Source of the DNA: Flavobacterium aquatile LMG 4008 = ATCC 11947
GTDB taxonomy: Bacteria > Bacteroidota > Bacteroidia > Flavobacteriales > Flavobacteriaceae
Assembly: GCF_000757385.1 (NCBI RefSeq)
Contig: NZ_JRHH01000004.1
Location: 372,001 to 436,000 of the forward strand
Direction: 5' to 3'
Length of the DNA stretch: 64,000 nucleotides
The notes below the pieces were generated by a model. That model saw nothing but the letters and a program-made list of their open reading frames with translations. It had not been told where the DNA came from and ran no database searches. This document shows positions 53,014-62,664 of this stretch, in pieces; within the stretch, counting starts at the first letter, position 1; every line of letters begins with the position of its first letter. The position numbers were made by a program, and so were the translations under genes.

Positions 53014-54143
53014 AAAGAATCTTGAATTGCTTTTTTATATAACTCTTCATACAATGGCAAAATATTTTTGATATCAAATTGTTTTGCAACTGCTAAAGCA
53101 TTATCCTTAAACGTTTGAAGTGTTTCATTATTGTATAAAATCTTTAAAGCATTTTCGGCCATTTCATCCACATTACCAACATCACTTAAATAACCCGATT
53201 GTCCATCAAAATTTACTTCGGGCAAACCACCAGAATTACTAGAGATTACTGGAACACTCCACGCCATAGCTTCTAGAGCTGCGAGACCAAAACTCTCTGT
53301 TTGCGACGGCAATAAAAATAAATCAGAATACGATAATATTTGATCTATTTCATTACTATTTCCAAAGAAAATAACTTTGTCTTGAATTCCCAATTCTTCA
53401 CATAATCTTTCTGCTTTTTCTTTTTCTGGTCCGTCGCCTACCATCATTAACTTGGCTGGAATTTGCTCTTGAATTTTAAAGAAAATTTTAATAATATCTG
53501 GAATTCGTTTTACCTTTCTAAAGTTACTAATGTGCGTGATAATTCGTTCATCTTTATTTGCCATGATAGAGCGTCGGCAGGATATCAAAGATTCATTTCG
53601 CACTTTATCCAGTTCGATGAAATTCGGAATTACGTGAATGTCTTTTTTGATATTGAATAATTTATAGGTATCGTCTTTTAAACTTTGAGAAACCGATGTT
53701 ACAATATCCGATTTATTGATACTGAAACTAACTGCTGTTTTATAAAACGGATGATTTCCTACTAAAGTGATGTCTGTTCCGTGAAGCGTTGTCACCATTG
53801 GAATTGTAATACCTTCGTCTTTCAACATTTGCTTCGCCATATAACCTGCATAAGCATGTGGAATCGCATAATGAACGTGTAAAAGTTCGATTTTATACAA
53901 TTTTACCATGTCAACTAATTTACTTGATAAAGCCAATTCGTAAGGTTGATAATGAAATAAAGGATATTCGGGAACATTAACTTCGTGATAATGAACATTA
54001 CTATTTAAAAGAGCTAATCTAACTGGTTGTCTGTAAGTTATAAAGTGAATTTCGTGACCACGATGAGCTAATTCTAAACCTAATTCTGTGGCAACAACGC
54101 CACTTCCTCCAAAGGTTGGATAACAAACTATTGCTATTTTCAT
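53010..54143 (-). CDS. bshA: N-acetyl-alpha-D-glucosaminyl L-malate synthase
   Basis: The N-terminus IAIVCYPTFGGSGVVATELG and HVHYAIPHAYAGYMAKQML are characteristic of BshA. The GT4 donor site EAMAWSVPVISSNSGGLPE lies near residue 285. It joins GlcNAc from UDP-GlcNAc to L-malate, the first step of bacillithiol synthesis, implying that this organism makes the low-molecular-weight thiol bacillithiol. bshB and bshC are not in the window. Confidence 0.93.
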   Translation of the reverse strand: MKIAIVCYPTFGGSGVVATELGLELAHRGHEIHFITYRQPVRLALLNSNVHYHEVNVPEYPLFHYQPYELALSSKLVDMVKLYKIELLHVHYAIPHAYAGYMAKQMLKDEGITIPMVTTLHGTDITLVGNHPFYKTAVSFSINKSDIVTSVSQSLKDDTYKLFNIKKDIHVIPNFIELDKVRNESLISCRRSIMANKDERIITHISNFRKVKRIPDIIKIFFKIQEQIPAKLMMVGDGPEKEKAERLCEELGIQDKVIFFGNSNEIDQILSYSDLFLLPSQTESFGLAALEAMAWSVPVISSNSGGLPEVNFDGQSGYLSDVGNVDEMAENALKILYNNETLQTFKDNALAVAKQFDIKNILPLYEELYKKAIQDSL

Positions 54144-54206
54144 TGTTTTAATTTATAATGCTAAATTAATTAAAATCGAAACAATAGAAGCAAATTATTC
54201 GTTAAA

Positions 54207-57197
54207 CTATTTTATTATAGCTTCCTGAATTATTTTTTGAATATCTTCTCTAATATTTTCTTTCGATAATTTATTAGATGCATTAGAATCTGGGAAAGTT
54301 CTGTTGGAAAGGAAAACATAAATAATTTCGGTTTCTGGATCTGCCCATGCCATTGTTCCTGTAAAACCTGTATGACCAAAACTCGACATAGAAACGCAAC
54401 CGCAAGTTGGACCTTCTTTTCCTAATTGTGGTTTGTCGAATCCTAAGCCACGTCGATTTCCTTCGGTACAAAAGTGACACGTATTGAAAACATCAAAAGT
54501 GGCATTTGAAAAATATTGAATTCCGCCATAATTACCTTTGTTAAGGTACATTTGCATCATCTTAGCCACATCCATAGCATTCGAAAATATTCCGGCGTGA
54601 CCAGCAATTCCACCTTCCATCGCCGCTTCCATATCATGAACATAACCTTGAATTGTGGTATGTCTAAAATAGGTATCATTATCGGTTGGAGGAATAATAC
54701 GCATATCAAATTTACGTAATGGATTGTACATAGTATTGCTCATTCCCAACATATTATAGAAGTTATGAGCGCTTAAAATGTCTAATGATTTCCCAGTAAT
54801 TTTTTCTAAATATTCTTTTAAAATGATAAATGTAAAATCACTGTATTTGTATTCTTTTTTATCAGATAACTTGCTGTCGACAATTTTCTTTAAGATAACA
54901 TCTTTATAATTATCATTGATAAATAAATTTTCGGCTACTTGTTTAGTATAACCATCTTTGTATGTCAAACTATAGAATCTATCGGCTGGACAATTATCGG
55001 CATCCAATGTTTCTTTATAAAATGGAAGCCAAGCTTGAAGTCGAGCATAATGTGAAAGCAATTCTTTAAAAGTAATATCTTGTTTATCACTTCCTTGAAA
55101 AATAGGCAACATCTCTCCTAGTTTTGTGTCAAGAGTTACTTTTCCTTGATCATAAAGTTGCATCACGTTTGGTAAAGTCGAAACCATTTTGGTGATTGAA
55201 GCAACATCGTAAATGTCTGAGTTTTGAACTTTTGTTAGATTTTCGTATGTATGATAACCAAATGATTTTTGATAAATAACCTTTCCTTTTCTAGCCACTA
55301 AAATTTGCATTCCAGGTGCCATTTTTTCATCAATGGCTTTTTGCGCAATAGTTTCTATTGTTGCTAATTTTGATGAACTCATACCCACATTTTCGGGTGC
55401 AGTAAATCCGATTCTATTGATTTTTTCTGATGATAATCCGTCGTTAACTCTAAAAAAATCATTAATAGAAACCGGAAGTTTTCCTTTAGCATCAACAGCT
55501 CCAAAAATTAATTCGGCTGAAACTTCTTGCGGAATGTCACCATTTTGATACGAAACAATAACACTTTCAATATCATCGAATGTTGTAATTGGTAAAAGTG
55601 AATAGGCTTTTGCAAAAATATCCAAAATCACTTTGTTATTTTTTGCGATTTCTTGCAACCAAAGTAATTCTGTTTCAGTAAAATCATGTTTCTTCCATGC
55701 TTTATCCGATTTGTGAAAACCTACAATTACAATATCAAAATTCTTTAATTGAACATTTAAACTGTCAATATTATCAGATGTAACTTCGGTAACATCGGTA
55801 TATTTTTTTAATGTTGAAAGAAATTTAGCATTGGTATCATCGCCCAATTTAACGTAAGCAATCTTTTTGTCCAATTCTTTTATCGGAAGAATCGCATTGT
55901 CATTCTTTAAAAGTGTGATGGCATTTTCAAACAATTCGTATTGTAAAGCAGTATTTGAACTCGGATTGATATCTGACATCAAATTTGTTTCATCAATTGG
56001 CTTGTATTTATTTAAACCAATTTTGTATTTGTAGTGCAAAATCTTTTTTACAGAATAGGCTAATCGTTCATCCGTCACCAAACCTTCGTTGTAAGCTGCT
56101 GTGATTTTTTCCACTGCAACAGGAACATTTTCGGCAAATAATAATATATCGTTTCCTGCTAACAATGCTTCCAAATCGATATCGCCGGGCTTTTTAAAAT
56201 TACTTGCCGCTTTCATATTCAAAGCATCGGTAAAAATCAAACCGTCAAAAGCCATTTCTTTTTTGAGTAAATCGGTAACAACATTGTAGGATAAAGACGT
56301 TGGAACTTTTGGTCGAGCTTCCAAACTGGGTACATTTAAATGCGCCACCATAACCGATTCAAGGCCTTCATCAAACATTCGTTTGTATGGATAAAGTTCT
56401 ACGTTTTCTAGTCGTTCACGAGAAAAATTTACCAATGGTAAAGCATAATGCGAATCGGTTGCAGTATCGCCATGACCAGGAAAATGCTTTCCAGTCGCAA
56501 AGACACCTTGATTTTGAACTCCAGTCATCAAAGCAATTGCTCTGTCGGTTACATTGACTTTGTCTTCACCGAAAGAACGATGGCCAATAATTGGATTTTT
56601 AGGATTGGTATTTATGTCAAGAACTGGTGCAAAGTTGAAGTGAATTCCCATTCGCTTACTTTCTTTACCCAACTGTTCTCCCATTTTCTCAATTAATTTC
56701 AAGTCTCGAATAGCTCCAAGAGTTGAATTCCATGGAAATTTGTATGTAGAATCCAATCGCATACTTAAACCCCATTCGGCGTCAATACCAATGAATAAAG
56801 GAAGTTTAGATTTTGATTGAAAACGATTGGTTAATTTGGCTTGACGAACTGGTCCTCCTTGAAAGAATATTAATCCGCCAATTTTATAATCTGAAATTAA
56901 TTTATCTAAACCATTTACGTGAACCGAATCTTTGTTAGAATAAGCAGCAACCATAAACAATTGCCCAACTTTTTCATTGAATGGCATTTGATTGTAAACG
57001 CTGTCAACCCATTTGTCTTCGGCTAAACTTCCTTTAAAAAAAGTTTTTCTATCCGATTTTAAATGTGGAACATAAATGTCTTCTACTACAGAATTTGGTT
57101 TCTTTAATTTCTTACTCGTTTTATCTTTAGATGACGAACAGTTTGTCAAAAAAGTAATTAGCAATAAGAAAGAAAATAGTTTAATTAAATTTTTCAT
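54207..57197 (-). CDS. GH3 glycosidase / beta-lactamase-type serine hydrolase fusion lipoprotein
   Basis: A lipobox (FLTNCSSS) anchors this 996-residue protein. Residues 60-400 are a GH3 N-terminal catalytic domain: GLIFFQGGP, FIGIDAEWGLSMRLD, GKHFPGHGDTATDSHYALP as in N-acetylglucosaminidases (NagZ-type), and DGLIFTDALNMKA. A GH3 C-terminal region follows, and from about residue 590 a beta-lactamase-like domain with the catalytic SITKM (SxxK) and GHTGFTG (HTG). The fusion is common in Flavobacteria and probably acts in peptidoglycan recycling: glycoside cleavage plus peptide or ester hydrolysis. Confidence 0.9.
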   Translation of the reverse strand: MKNLIKLFSFLLLITFLTNCSSSKDKTSKKLKKPNSVVEDIYVPHLKSDRKTFFKGSLAEDKWVDSVYNQMPFNEKVGQLFMVAAYSNKDSVHVNGLDKLISDYKIGGLIFFQGGPVRQAKLTNRFQSKSKLPLFIGIDAEWGLSMRLDSTYKFPWNSTLGAIRDLKLIEKMGEQLGKESKRMGIHFNFAPVLDINTNPKNPIIGHRSFGEDKVNVTDRAIALMTGVQNQGVFATGKHFPGHGDTATDSHYALPLVNFSRERLENVELYPYKRMFDEGLESVMVAHLNVPSLEARPKVPTSLSYNVVTDLLKKEMAFDGLIFTDALNMKAASNFKKPGDIDLEALLAGNDILLFAENVPVAVEKITAAYNEGLVTDERLAYSVKKILHYKYKIGLNKYKPIDETNLMSDINPSSNTALQYELFENAITLLKNDNAILPIKELDKKIAYVKLGDDTNAKFLSTLKKYTDVTEVTSDNIDSLNVQLKNFDIVIVGFHKSDKAWKKHDFTETELLWLQEIAKNNKVILDIFAKAYSLLPITTFDDIESVIVSYQNGDIPQEVSAELIFGAVDAKGKLPVSINDFFRVNDGLSSEKINRIGFTAPENVGMSSSKLATIETIAQKAIDEKMAPGMQILVARKGKVIYQKSFGYHTYENLTKVQNSDIYDVASITKMVSTLPNVMQLYDQGKVTLDTKLGEMLPIFQGSDKQDITFKELLSHYARLQAWLPFYKETLDADNCPADRFYSLTYKDGYTKQVAENLFINDNYKDVILKKIVDSKLSDKKEYKYSDFTFIILKEYLEKITGKSLDILSAHNFYNMLGMSNTMYNPLRKFDMRIIPPTDNDTYFRHTTIQGYVHDMEAAMEGGIAGHAGIFSNAMDVAKMMQMYLNKGNYGGIQYFSNATFDVFNTCHFCTEGNRRGLGFDKPQLGKEGPTCGCVSMSSFGHTGFTGTMAWADPETEIIYVFLSNRTFPDSNASNKLSKENIREDIQKIIQEAIIK

Positions 57198-57206
57198 TAA
57201 TAGGTT

Positions 57207-57689
57207 TTAAAAGAAACGACTGTGCCAACTTTCGCTTGCAGGAACTTCCCATGATTCGTTAAACTCTTCAATAGTATTAACAAGATTATTGAAAACAATA
57301 GTATTTTCAGATACCGATTTGTCTTTTGCTAATTTTTTAAAATCTAAAAGCGTTTTGTAAGTAATAAATTCGCCTTGTTTAAAAGCAACATTCATTTTGT
57401 CTAATAAATCGACTTCATATTTTTGTTCTAAATTCTGAATAAAAACAACAGACGAATCAATAGAACACCCAGTTGCAGCTTGCACTTCTTGATTAACAGC
57501 AAGGATAATAAACCGATTGTACTTTATTTGAAAAGAGGCTTCCAATGAAGCACCATGAGCACTCCAATTGGTAATAAATTCGACTAAATCTTTTTCGATT
57601 TCAGCTATTTCGTCATCTGAAAACTTTCTGCTAGATTGGTAAATCCAAATTCTAGAATCTTCCGGTAAACTTTCAAATGGTATGTACAT
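57207..57689 (-). CDS. Conserved hypothetical protein, 160 aa
   Basis: The sequence SLPEDSRIWIYQSSRKFSDDE and GCSIDSSVVFIQNLEQKYEVD matches a small Bacteroidota family often mislabelled as ABC transporter ATPase. No Walker motif is present. It ends ten bases before the GH3 fusion start and may be co-transcribed. The role is unknown. Confidence 0.72.
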   Translation of the reverse strand: MYIPFESLPEDSRIWIYQSSRKFSDDEIAEIEKDLVEFITNWSAHGASLEASFQIKYNRFIILAVNQEVQAATGCSIDSSVVFIQNLEQKYEVDLLDKMNVAFKQGEFITYKTLLDFKKLAKDKSVSENTIVFNNLVNTIEEFNESWEVPASESWHSRFF

Positions 57690-57690
57690 T

Positions 57691-57745
57691 TTAATTTTAG
57701 ATTTTTGATATTAGATATTAGATGTTTGAAAAATCTAATATTTAA
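57691..57745. repeat. AGATTTTAGATATTAGAT-type repeat
   Basis: ATTAGATGTTT and AAAAATCTAAT form a partial inverted repeat in the upstream region of the 160-aa gene. It is of the same type as 58557-58615. Confidence 0.55.
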
Positions 57746-57757
57746 ACACTTTTTATT

Positions 57758-58549
57758 TTATAAATCTTGAGCATTTGCAATTAATTCGGCAATGTCAAGC
57801 ACTTTTACGTCTGATTCTCTTTCTTTATTTTTAACGCCATCGGTCATCATAGTGTTGCAAAAAGGACATCCTGCAGCAATGATTTCTGGTTGGGTTTCAA
57901 GAGCATCTTCTGTTCGTTCGATATTCACTTCTTTATTTCCAGGTTCAGCATCTTTAAACATTTGTGCTCCGCCAGCGCCGCAACAAAGTCCGTTAGCTTT
58001 GGAACGTTTCATTTCTACTAATTCGGCATCCAGTTTCTGAATTAATTCTCTTGGTGCTTCATAGATATTATTGGCTCTTCCAAGGTAACAAGGATCGTGA
58101 AAAGTAATTCGTTTACCTTTAAATTGTCCACCTTCAATGGTTAATCTTCCGTCATCTAATAATGATTTTAGGAATTCGGTGTGGTGAATTACTTCATATT
58201 TTCCGCCTAATTCTGGGTACTCATTTTTTAGTGTGTTGAAACAATGCGGACAAGCGGTTACAATCTTCTTAGCTTCGTAAGCATTTAAAACCTCGATATT
58301 CATCATGGCTTGCATTTGAAAAAGAAATTCATTTCCGGCACGTTTTGCAGGATCGCCAGTGCAACTTTCCTCGGTTCCAAGAACAGCAAATTCTACATTG
58401 GCACGATTTAAAATTCGCACAAATGCTTTGGTAATTTTCTTTGCTCTATCGTCAAAACTTCCTGCGCATCCAACCCAAAATAATACTTCTGGTTGTTTGC
58501 CTTGAGCTAACATCTCTGCCATTGTTGGCACAACTAATACTTCTGACAT
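57758..58549 (-). CDS. HdrB/CCG-type (Fe-S)-binding oxidoreductase subunit
   Basis: The protein has two cysteine-rich CCG domains: FWVGCAGSFDDRAKKI with the later CTGDPAKR and ACPHCFNTLKNEYP, and FHDPCYLGRANN with GLCCGAGGAQM. It is 263 residues long, as in HdrB/GlpC C-terminal and LutA-like proteins. It probably works with the membrane Fe-S protein encoded two genes upstream as a quinone-linked oxidoreductase. The substrate is unknown. Confidence 0.85.
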   Translation of the reverse strand: MSEVLVVPTMAEMLAQGKQPEVLFWVGCAGSFDDRAKKITKAFVRILNRANVEFAVLGTEESCTGDPAKRAGNEFLFQMQAMMNIEVLNAYEAKKIVTACPHCFNTLKNEYPELGGKYEVIHHTEFLKSLLDDGRLTIEGGQFKGKRITFHDPCYLGRANNIYEAPRELIQKLDAELVEMKRSKANGLCCGAGGAQMFKDAEPGNKEVNIERTEDALETQPEIIAAGCPFCNTMMTDGVKNKERESDVKVLDIAELIANAQDL

Positions 58550-58556
58550 ACTTTAA

Positions 58557-58615
58557 TTTTGGATTTTAGATTTTAGAGATTAGATATATTTGAAATCTAA
58601 TATCTAAAATCTTAT
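58557..58615. repeat. AGATTTTAGATATTAGAT-type repeat with hairpin
   Basis: AGATTTTAGAGATTAGATAT and AATCTAATATCTAAAATCT form a long imperfect stem between two minus-strand genes. Confidence 0.6.
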
Positions 58616-58623
58616 ATTTACTA

Positions 58624-59070
58624 TTATTCGTGGTGTTCGTCGTCAAATACTTGAATTGTAACTTCTTTATCTACTAAATCGGTAAATTTCCCTCTGTAAC
58701 GAGTTGCTTTAACTAAGTGATTGTCAATCCAATGATAGTTTCCTCCACGTGGTTTTCCCATTACCATTCCGTGGTATTTGAAACCGTGTTGTTTTAACCA
58801 ACGTTCGGTATATTCTCTATGCGCTTCTGTTCTTGAAGTAAAAAAGAATATAATATGACCTTCATCGTACCATTTATTTAATGTAATTAACGCATCTGGA
58901 TAAACTTCAGCAGTTAACATACGTTCTGGTTCTTCATTTGGAATATCATCACAGATAGTTCCGTCAATATCAATTAGATAATTCTTTACTCCTTCTGGTA
59001 AAATCGGACTTAAATGTTGTCCATTTTCAGTAACTGGTTGCAAGGTTTTGTCAATGTCTTCCGCTTTCAT
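58624..59070 (-). CDS. HAD-superfamily hydrolase-like protein, 148 aa
   Basis: The HAD motif I DIDGTICDDI lies near residue 34 and FFFTSRTEAHREYTERW supplies motif II. IDNHLVKA and VFDDEHHE-like residues close the site. In Flavobacteria it is often called phosphoheptose isomerase, but the sequence is HAD-like. It sits between the two Fe-S oxidoreductase genes. The substrate is unknown. Confidence 0.75.
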   Translation of the reverse strand: MKAEDIDKTLQPVTENGQHLSPILPEGVKNYLIDIDGTICDDIPNEEPERMLTAEVYPDALITLNKWYDEGHIIFFFTSRTEAHREYTERWLKQHGFKYHGMVMGKPRGGNYHWIDNHLVKATRYRGKFTDLVDKEVTIQVFDDEHHE

Positions 59071-59158
59071 CTTTTTAAATTTTAATTAGTTCGCATTCAT
59101 TAAGACAATTTCTCAAGCCTCACATTTATGAGAAAATATCATTGTTATTTAAATTTTA

Positions 59159-60493
59159 TTATTGTTCGTCTTTCCAATTCAAACGATCCATTTGGTTATA
59201 CTGCCACGGCGCGCCATTGTTTTCGATATTGGTCATCATTGCATTCAAAGATTGTGGCGCGGCACTTTGTTCCATTACAAGGAAACGACGCATGTCCATA
59301 ATAATTGACAACGGACTAATATTTACTGGACATTCTTCTACGCAAGCATTACATGAAGTACATGCCCAAAGTTCTTCGGTTGTGATGTAATCATTTAATA
59401 ACGATACATTATCTGGAATAAACACTCCTTTATTTTTATCGATATTTCTTCCTACTTCTTCAAGTCTATCACGAGTATCCATCATGATTTTTCGAGGTGA
59501 CAGCTTTTTACCTGTTTGATTTGCAGGACAAGCCGAAGTACAACGACCACATTCAGTACAAGTGTAGGCGTTTAGTAATTGAACCCAATTTAAATCTTGT
59601 ACATCAGAAGCCCCAAATTTACTTGGAACCGCATTTTCATCAACTGGTTGTGCAGCAAACGGATCGGCATTTGGATCCATCATCAATTTTACTTCATTGG
59701 TTACACTTTCTAAATTATCAAACTGTCCTTTTGGATTTAAATCGGCAAAATAGGTATTTGGGAAAGCCAATAATATATGTAAGTGTTTCGAAAAATATAA
59801 ATAGTTTAAGAAAATTAGAATTCCGATAATATGTAACCACCAAAAAGTACGTTCTAGCATGAATACTAATTGTGTACTCATTCCGTCAAAAATTGGTGCT
59901 AAAAATTGAGAAACAGGAAACGAACCTGCTTTTTCATAATGACCAAAAACTTCAGGAAGATTTTGAAGATGCAAATCGGCAGCATTCATCAATAGGAACA
60001 AAGACATTAAAACTACTTCGAAATACAAAATGTAATTTGCATCATTCTTAGGTTTTCCTGCTAAATCTGAACTCGCAAATCGTTTTAGTTTAGTTACGTT
60101 TCTTCTAATCCAAAAAATCACAACTGCAACCAAAACTAATAAGGCTAAAATTTCGAAAGAAGCAATTAGAATATCATACAAACCACCCATGAATTTAAAA
60201 ACTCGGTGTGTGTTGAAAAGTCCATCTATAATAATTTCTAATAACTCTAAATTGATGATTACAAATCCAACATAAACAATAATATGTAAAAATCCAGCGA
60301 TTGGTCTTTTCACCATTTTGGATTGACCAAGCGCAATCATGGCCATGTTTTTCCATCTTTCGGAAGGGTTATCAGAGCGATTTACATCTTTACCAAGATT
60401 GATATTTCTAATTAATTTTTTGACATTAATAGTAAAATATCCAAATCCGATGATTAGAATAATTGCGAAGAAAATGGTAGCTAAAATTTGCAT
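59159..60493 (-). CDS. Membrane (Fe-S)-binding protein, HdrC/GlpC-like with NarI-type helices
   Basis: The first 260 residues have about five membrane helices, with His residues that could bind haem as in nitrate reductase gamma subunits. The C-terminal part has two [4Fe-4S] motifs: CTECGRCTSACP and CTSCNACVEECPV. The 444-residue protein probably passes electrons between the quinone pool and the HdrB-like subunit encoded downstream. Confidence 0.87.
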   Translation of the reverse strand: MQILATIFFAIILIIGFGYFTINVKKLIRNINLGKDVNRSDNPSERWKNMAMIALGQSKMVKRPIAGFLHIIVYVGFVIINLELLEIIIDGLFNTHRVFKFMGGLYDILIASFEILALLVLVAVVIFWIRRNVTKLKRFASSDLAGKPKNDANYILYFEVVLMSLFLLMNAADLHLQNLPEVFGHYEKAGSFPVSQFLAPIFDGMSTQLVFMLERTFWWLHIIGILIFLNYLYFSKHLHILLAFPNTYFADLNPKGQFDNLESVTNEVKLMMDPNADPFAAQPVDENAVPSKFGASDVQDLNWVQLLNAYTCTECGRCTSACPANQTGKKLSPRKIMMDTRDRLEEVGRNIDKNKGVFIPDNVSLLNDYITTEELWACTSCNACVEECPVNISPLSIIMDMRRFLVMEQSAAPQSLNAMMTNIENNGAPWQYNQMDRLNWKDEQ

Positions 60494-60508
60494 AATAGTA
60501 GTTTTATT

Positions 60509-61462
60509 CTATTTGATAGTATCGTTTTTAGGAGCAACGTAAGGTTTGTTTTTCTTTCCGAAAAGTGAAACATTGACATATCGTGTTGGGTTTAAACGTA
60601 AATCTTGTAATAATAATTCTAACTCTTTAGAAGTTTTAGTAAAGTTATTGTACATAGTTTCGTCTTTCAAAAGTTTACCCATTGTTCCTTTCCCAGATTC
60701 TAATTCGGCCATCATTTTATCAACGTTAGCCATCGTTTTTTCTAGCGATTTTACTGTTGGACCAAGATTTATTTTTGCTAATGAATCAGATACTTTTGAA
60801 AAATTTGCAGATGCTTTTTCTACATTAGTCATTGTGCTACCAATTTTACTTTTGTTCTCTGCAAGCATTGAATTGGTTGATTTAGCAACTTCTTTAAACT
60901 CGGCCATCACTTGGTTTAAATTTGCCAAACTACTTCTTAAATTTTCTTTGGTTTTTGCGTCTAATACTTGATTAACGTTGGTTATCATAATATTAGCATT
61001 TTCCAATAACTTATCAATTTTATCCGTCAATGGTTCCATTTTCATAGCCAATGAATCGGTTAAACCCATTTTATTTGATGCTTTAAGATAATCACCTGTT
61101 TCGGCAACTGATGTATCGGCTGTATTGGGAATGATTGCAATTTGCTTTCCACCTACCAAACTTGGAGCATACAATTCGGCTGCACTAGTTTTTGAAATTG
61201 GAAAATCTGATTTTAACTGCATTTCTACCAATAATTTTCCGGTTTTATTATTGATTTTAATCGTATTTACTTTTCCAATTGTTAAACCGTTTAAAGTTAC
61301 TGGAGCCGAAGGAGCTAATCCTTCCACGTTGTCGTATTCTACATAAAACGTTTTATAATCTGTAAATAAATCTCTTCCTTTTAAAAAGCTATATCCCCAA
61401 ATAAATAATAAGATGGCTGATATAACCAGTATGGCAGTTTTAATTTCTCTAGATATTTTCAA
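60509..61462 (-). CDS. MlaD/MCE family protein
   Basis: One N-terminal membrane helix (TAILVISAILLFIWGYSFL) is followed by an MCE domain (VEYDNVEGLAPSAPVTLNGL and GLTIGKVNTIKI) and then a long coiled coil. At 317 residues it resembles the substrate-binding subunit of Mla-type lipid transport. In Bacteroidota it often stands apart from the permease and ATPase genes, as here. Confidence 0.88.
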   Translation of the reverse strand: MKISREIKTAILVISAILLFIWGYSFLKGRDLFTDYKTFYVEYDNVEGLAPSAPVTLNGLTIGKVNTIKINNKTGKLLVEMQLKSDFPISKTSAAELYAPSLVGGKQIAIIPNTADTSVAETGDYLKASNKMGLTDSLAMKMEPLTDKIDKLLENANIMITNVNQVLDAKTKENLRSSLANLNQVMAEFKEVAKSTNSMLAENKSKIGSTMTNVEKASANFSKVSDSLAKINLGPTVKSLEKTMANVDKMMAELESGKGTMGKLLKDETMYNNFTKTSKELELLLQDLRLNPTRYVNVSLFGKKNKPYVAPKNDTIK

Positions 61463-61495
61463 AATAATTTATTTTTTTGGCAAAATTAGTATTTT

Positions 61496-62644
61496 TTATT
61501 TGATTGCGTCTTGAATATTTATGCTTTTACCATCTTTAAATGCTATTAAATAAGCCGATGTAAAACCTTTTGCTTTGGCTTCTTGTAACAAACTTTTAGC
61601 AGTTTCATGACTAGATGTTGCTCCGTACATGTATTTGTACAAACCATTTTCAAACAAACTAGTGATATTTTGTAATCCTTTAAAGTTACTTGGAACCAAC
61701 TCTAAATTTTTAGAACTAGCCGATAATTGTACTTTAAATATAATTCCGTTTTCGTCAGCTTTTGGCATTTCCTTGTTTTCGATAACAGTATCAGGCTGCA
61801 CCACTTCGACAGGTTTTTCTACAATTCGTCGAACTGGTTTTTCAACTTTAGGTTCGTTAGGTTCTTCACCAAAAAACTCTCTTTTGTAACTTACTATAGC
61901 TTCTGCAATTCCTTGAGCAATATCGTCTTGTCCTTGTTCTGAATCCAATCGTGCGCCTTCTTCTTTATTAGAAATAAACCCCATTTCAATAAGAACTCTC
62001 GGCATGTAGGCTTTGTGCAATACCATAAATGGCGCTTGCTTCACTCCTCTACTTTTTAAGCCCATATCATTTTTAAAATTATCCTGAATTTTTCCTGCTA
62101 AAGCAATACTGTTTTCAAGAAACTCTTCTTGCATTAATGTCATTCCTATCAATGATTCGGGTGCATTTGGATTGTAACCTTCGTATTTTTGTTTGTAATC
62201 TTTCTCTAATGTAATTACCGAGTTCTCCTTTTTAGCCGCTTCAAGATTGGATGCATTTTTGGTTAAACCCATTACATAGGTTTCAGTACCATCGGGAACT
62301 GTATTTTTATTAGCATTACAATGAATCGATACAAAAATACTCGCATCGGCACGGTTAGCAATGTTAGCTCGTTCTACTAAATCGATAAAAACATCGGTTT
62401 TACGTGTGTAAATTACTTTGATATTTGGATTTTTCTCTAATATTTGGCCCACTTTTAAAACCACTTTAAGTGCAATATTCTTTTCAACGTGACCATGATA
62501 GGTGGCACCAAAATCGTGATCGCCGTGACCAGCATCAAGTGTCACCACAAATTTGTCGGTTTGCGCATTTACAGAACTGCAAAAAGTCAATACAATAAGC
62601 AGTTGCATTGCTAGTGAATTCTTAAATTTTGTTATCAATTTCAA
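61496..62644 (-). CDS. N-acetylmuramoyl-L-alanine amidase with SPOR-like tail
   Basis: Amidase_3 zinc ligands are visible: LDAGHGDHDFGA, HVEKNIALK, SIHCNAN and the catalytic Glu in LIEMGFISN. A signal peptide precedes them. The C-terminal region (FKVQLSASSKNLELVPSNFK to the end) resembles a SPOR or similar peptidoglycan-binding repeat. It cleaves the amide between MurNAc and the stem peptide. It is closely related to the next gene. Confidence 0.92.
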   Translation of the reverse strand: MKLITKFKNSLAMQLLIVLTFCSSVNAQTDKFVVTLDAGHGDHDFGATYHGHVEKNIALKVVLKVGQILEKNPNIKVIYTRKTDVFIDLVERANIANRADASIFVSIHCNANKNTVPDGTETYVMGLTKNASNLEAAKKENSVITLEKDYKQKYEGYNPNAPESLIGMTLMQEEFLENSIALAGKIQDNFKNDMGLKSRGVKQAPFMVLHKAYMPRVLIEMGFISNKEEGARLDSEQGQDDIAQGIAEAIVSYKREFFGEEPNEPKVEKPVRRIVEKPVEVVQPDTVIENKEMPKADENGIIFKVQLSASSKNLELVPSNFKGLQNITSLFENGLYKYMYGATSSHETAKSLLQEAKAKGFTSAYLIAFKDGKSINIQDAIK

Positions 62645-62664
62645 AATATATATTTTTTATAAAA

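Noticed and set aside
57207..57689. ABC transporter ATPase
   Set aside because: No Walker A, Walker B or signature motif; the name is probably an inherited misannotation.
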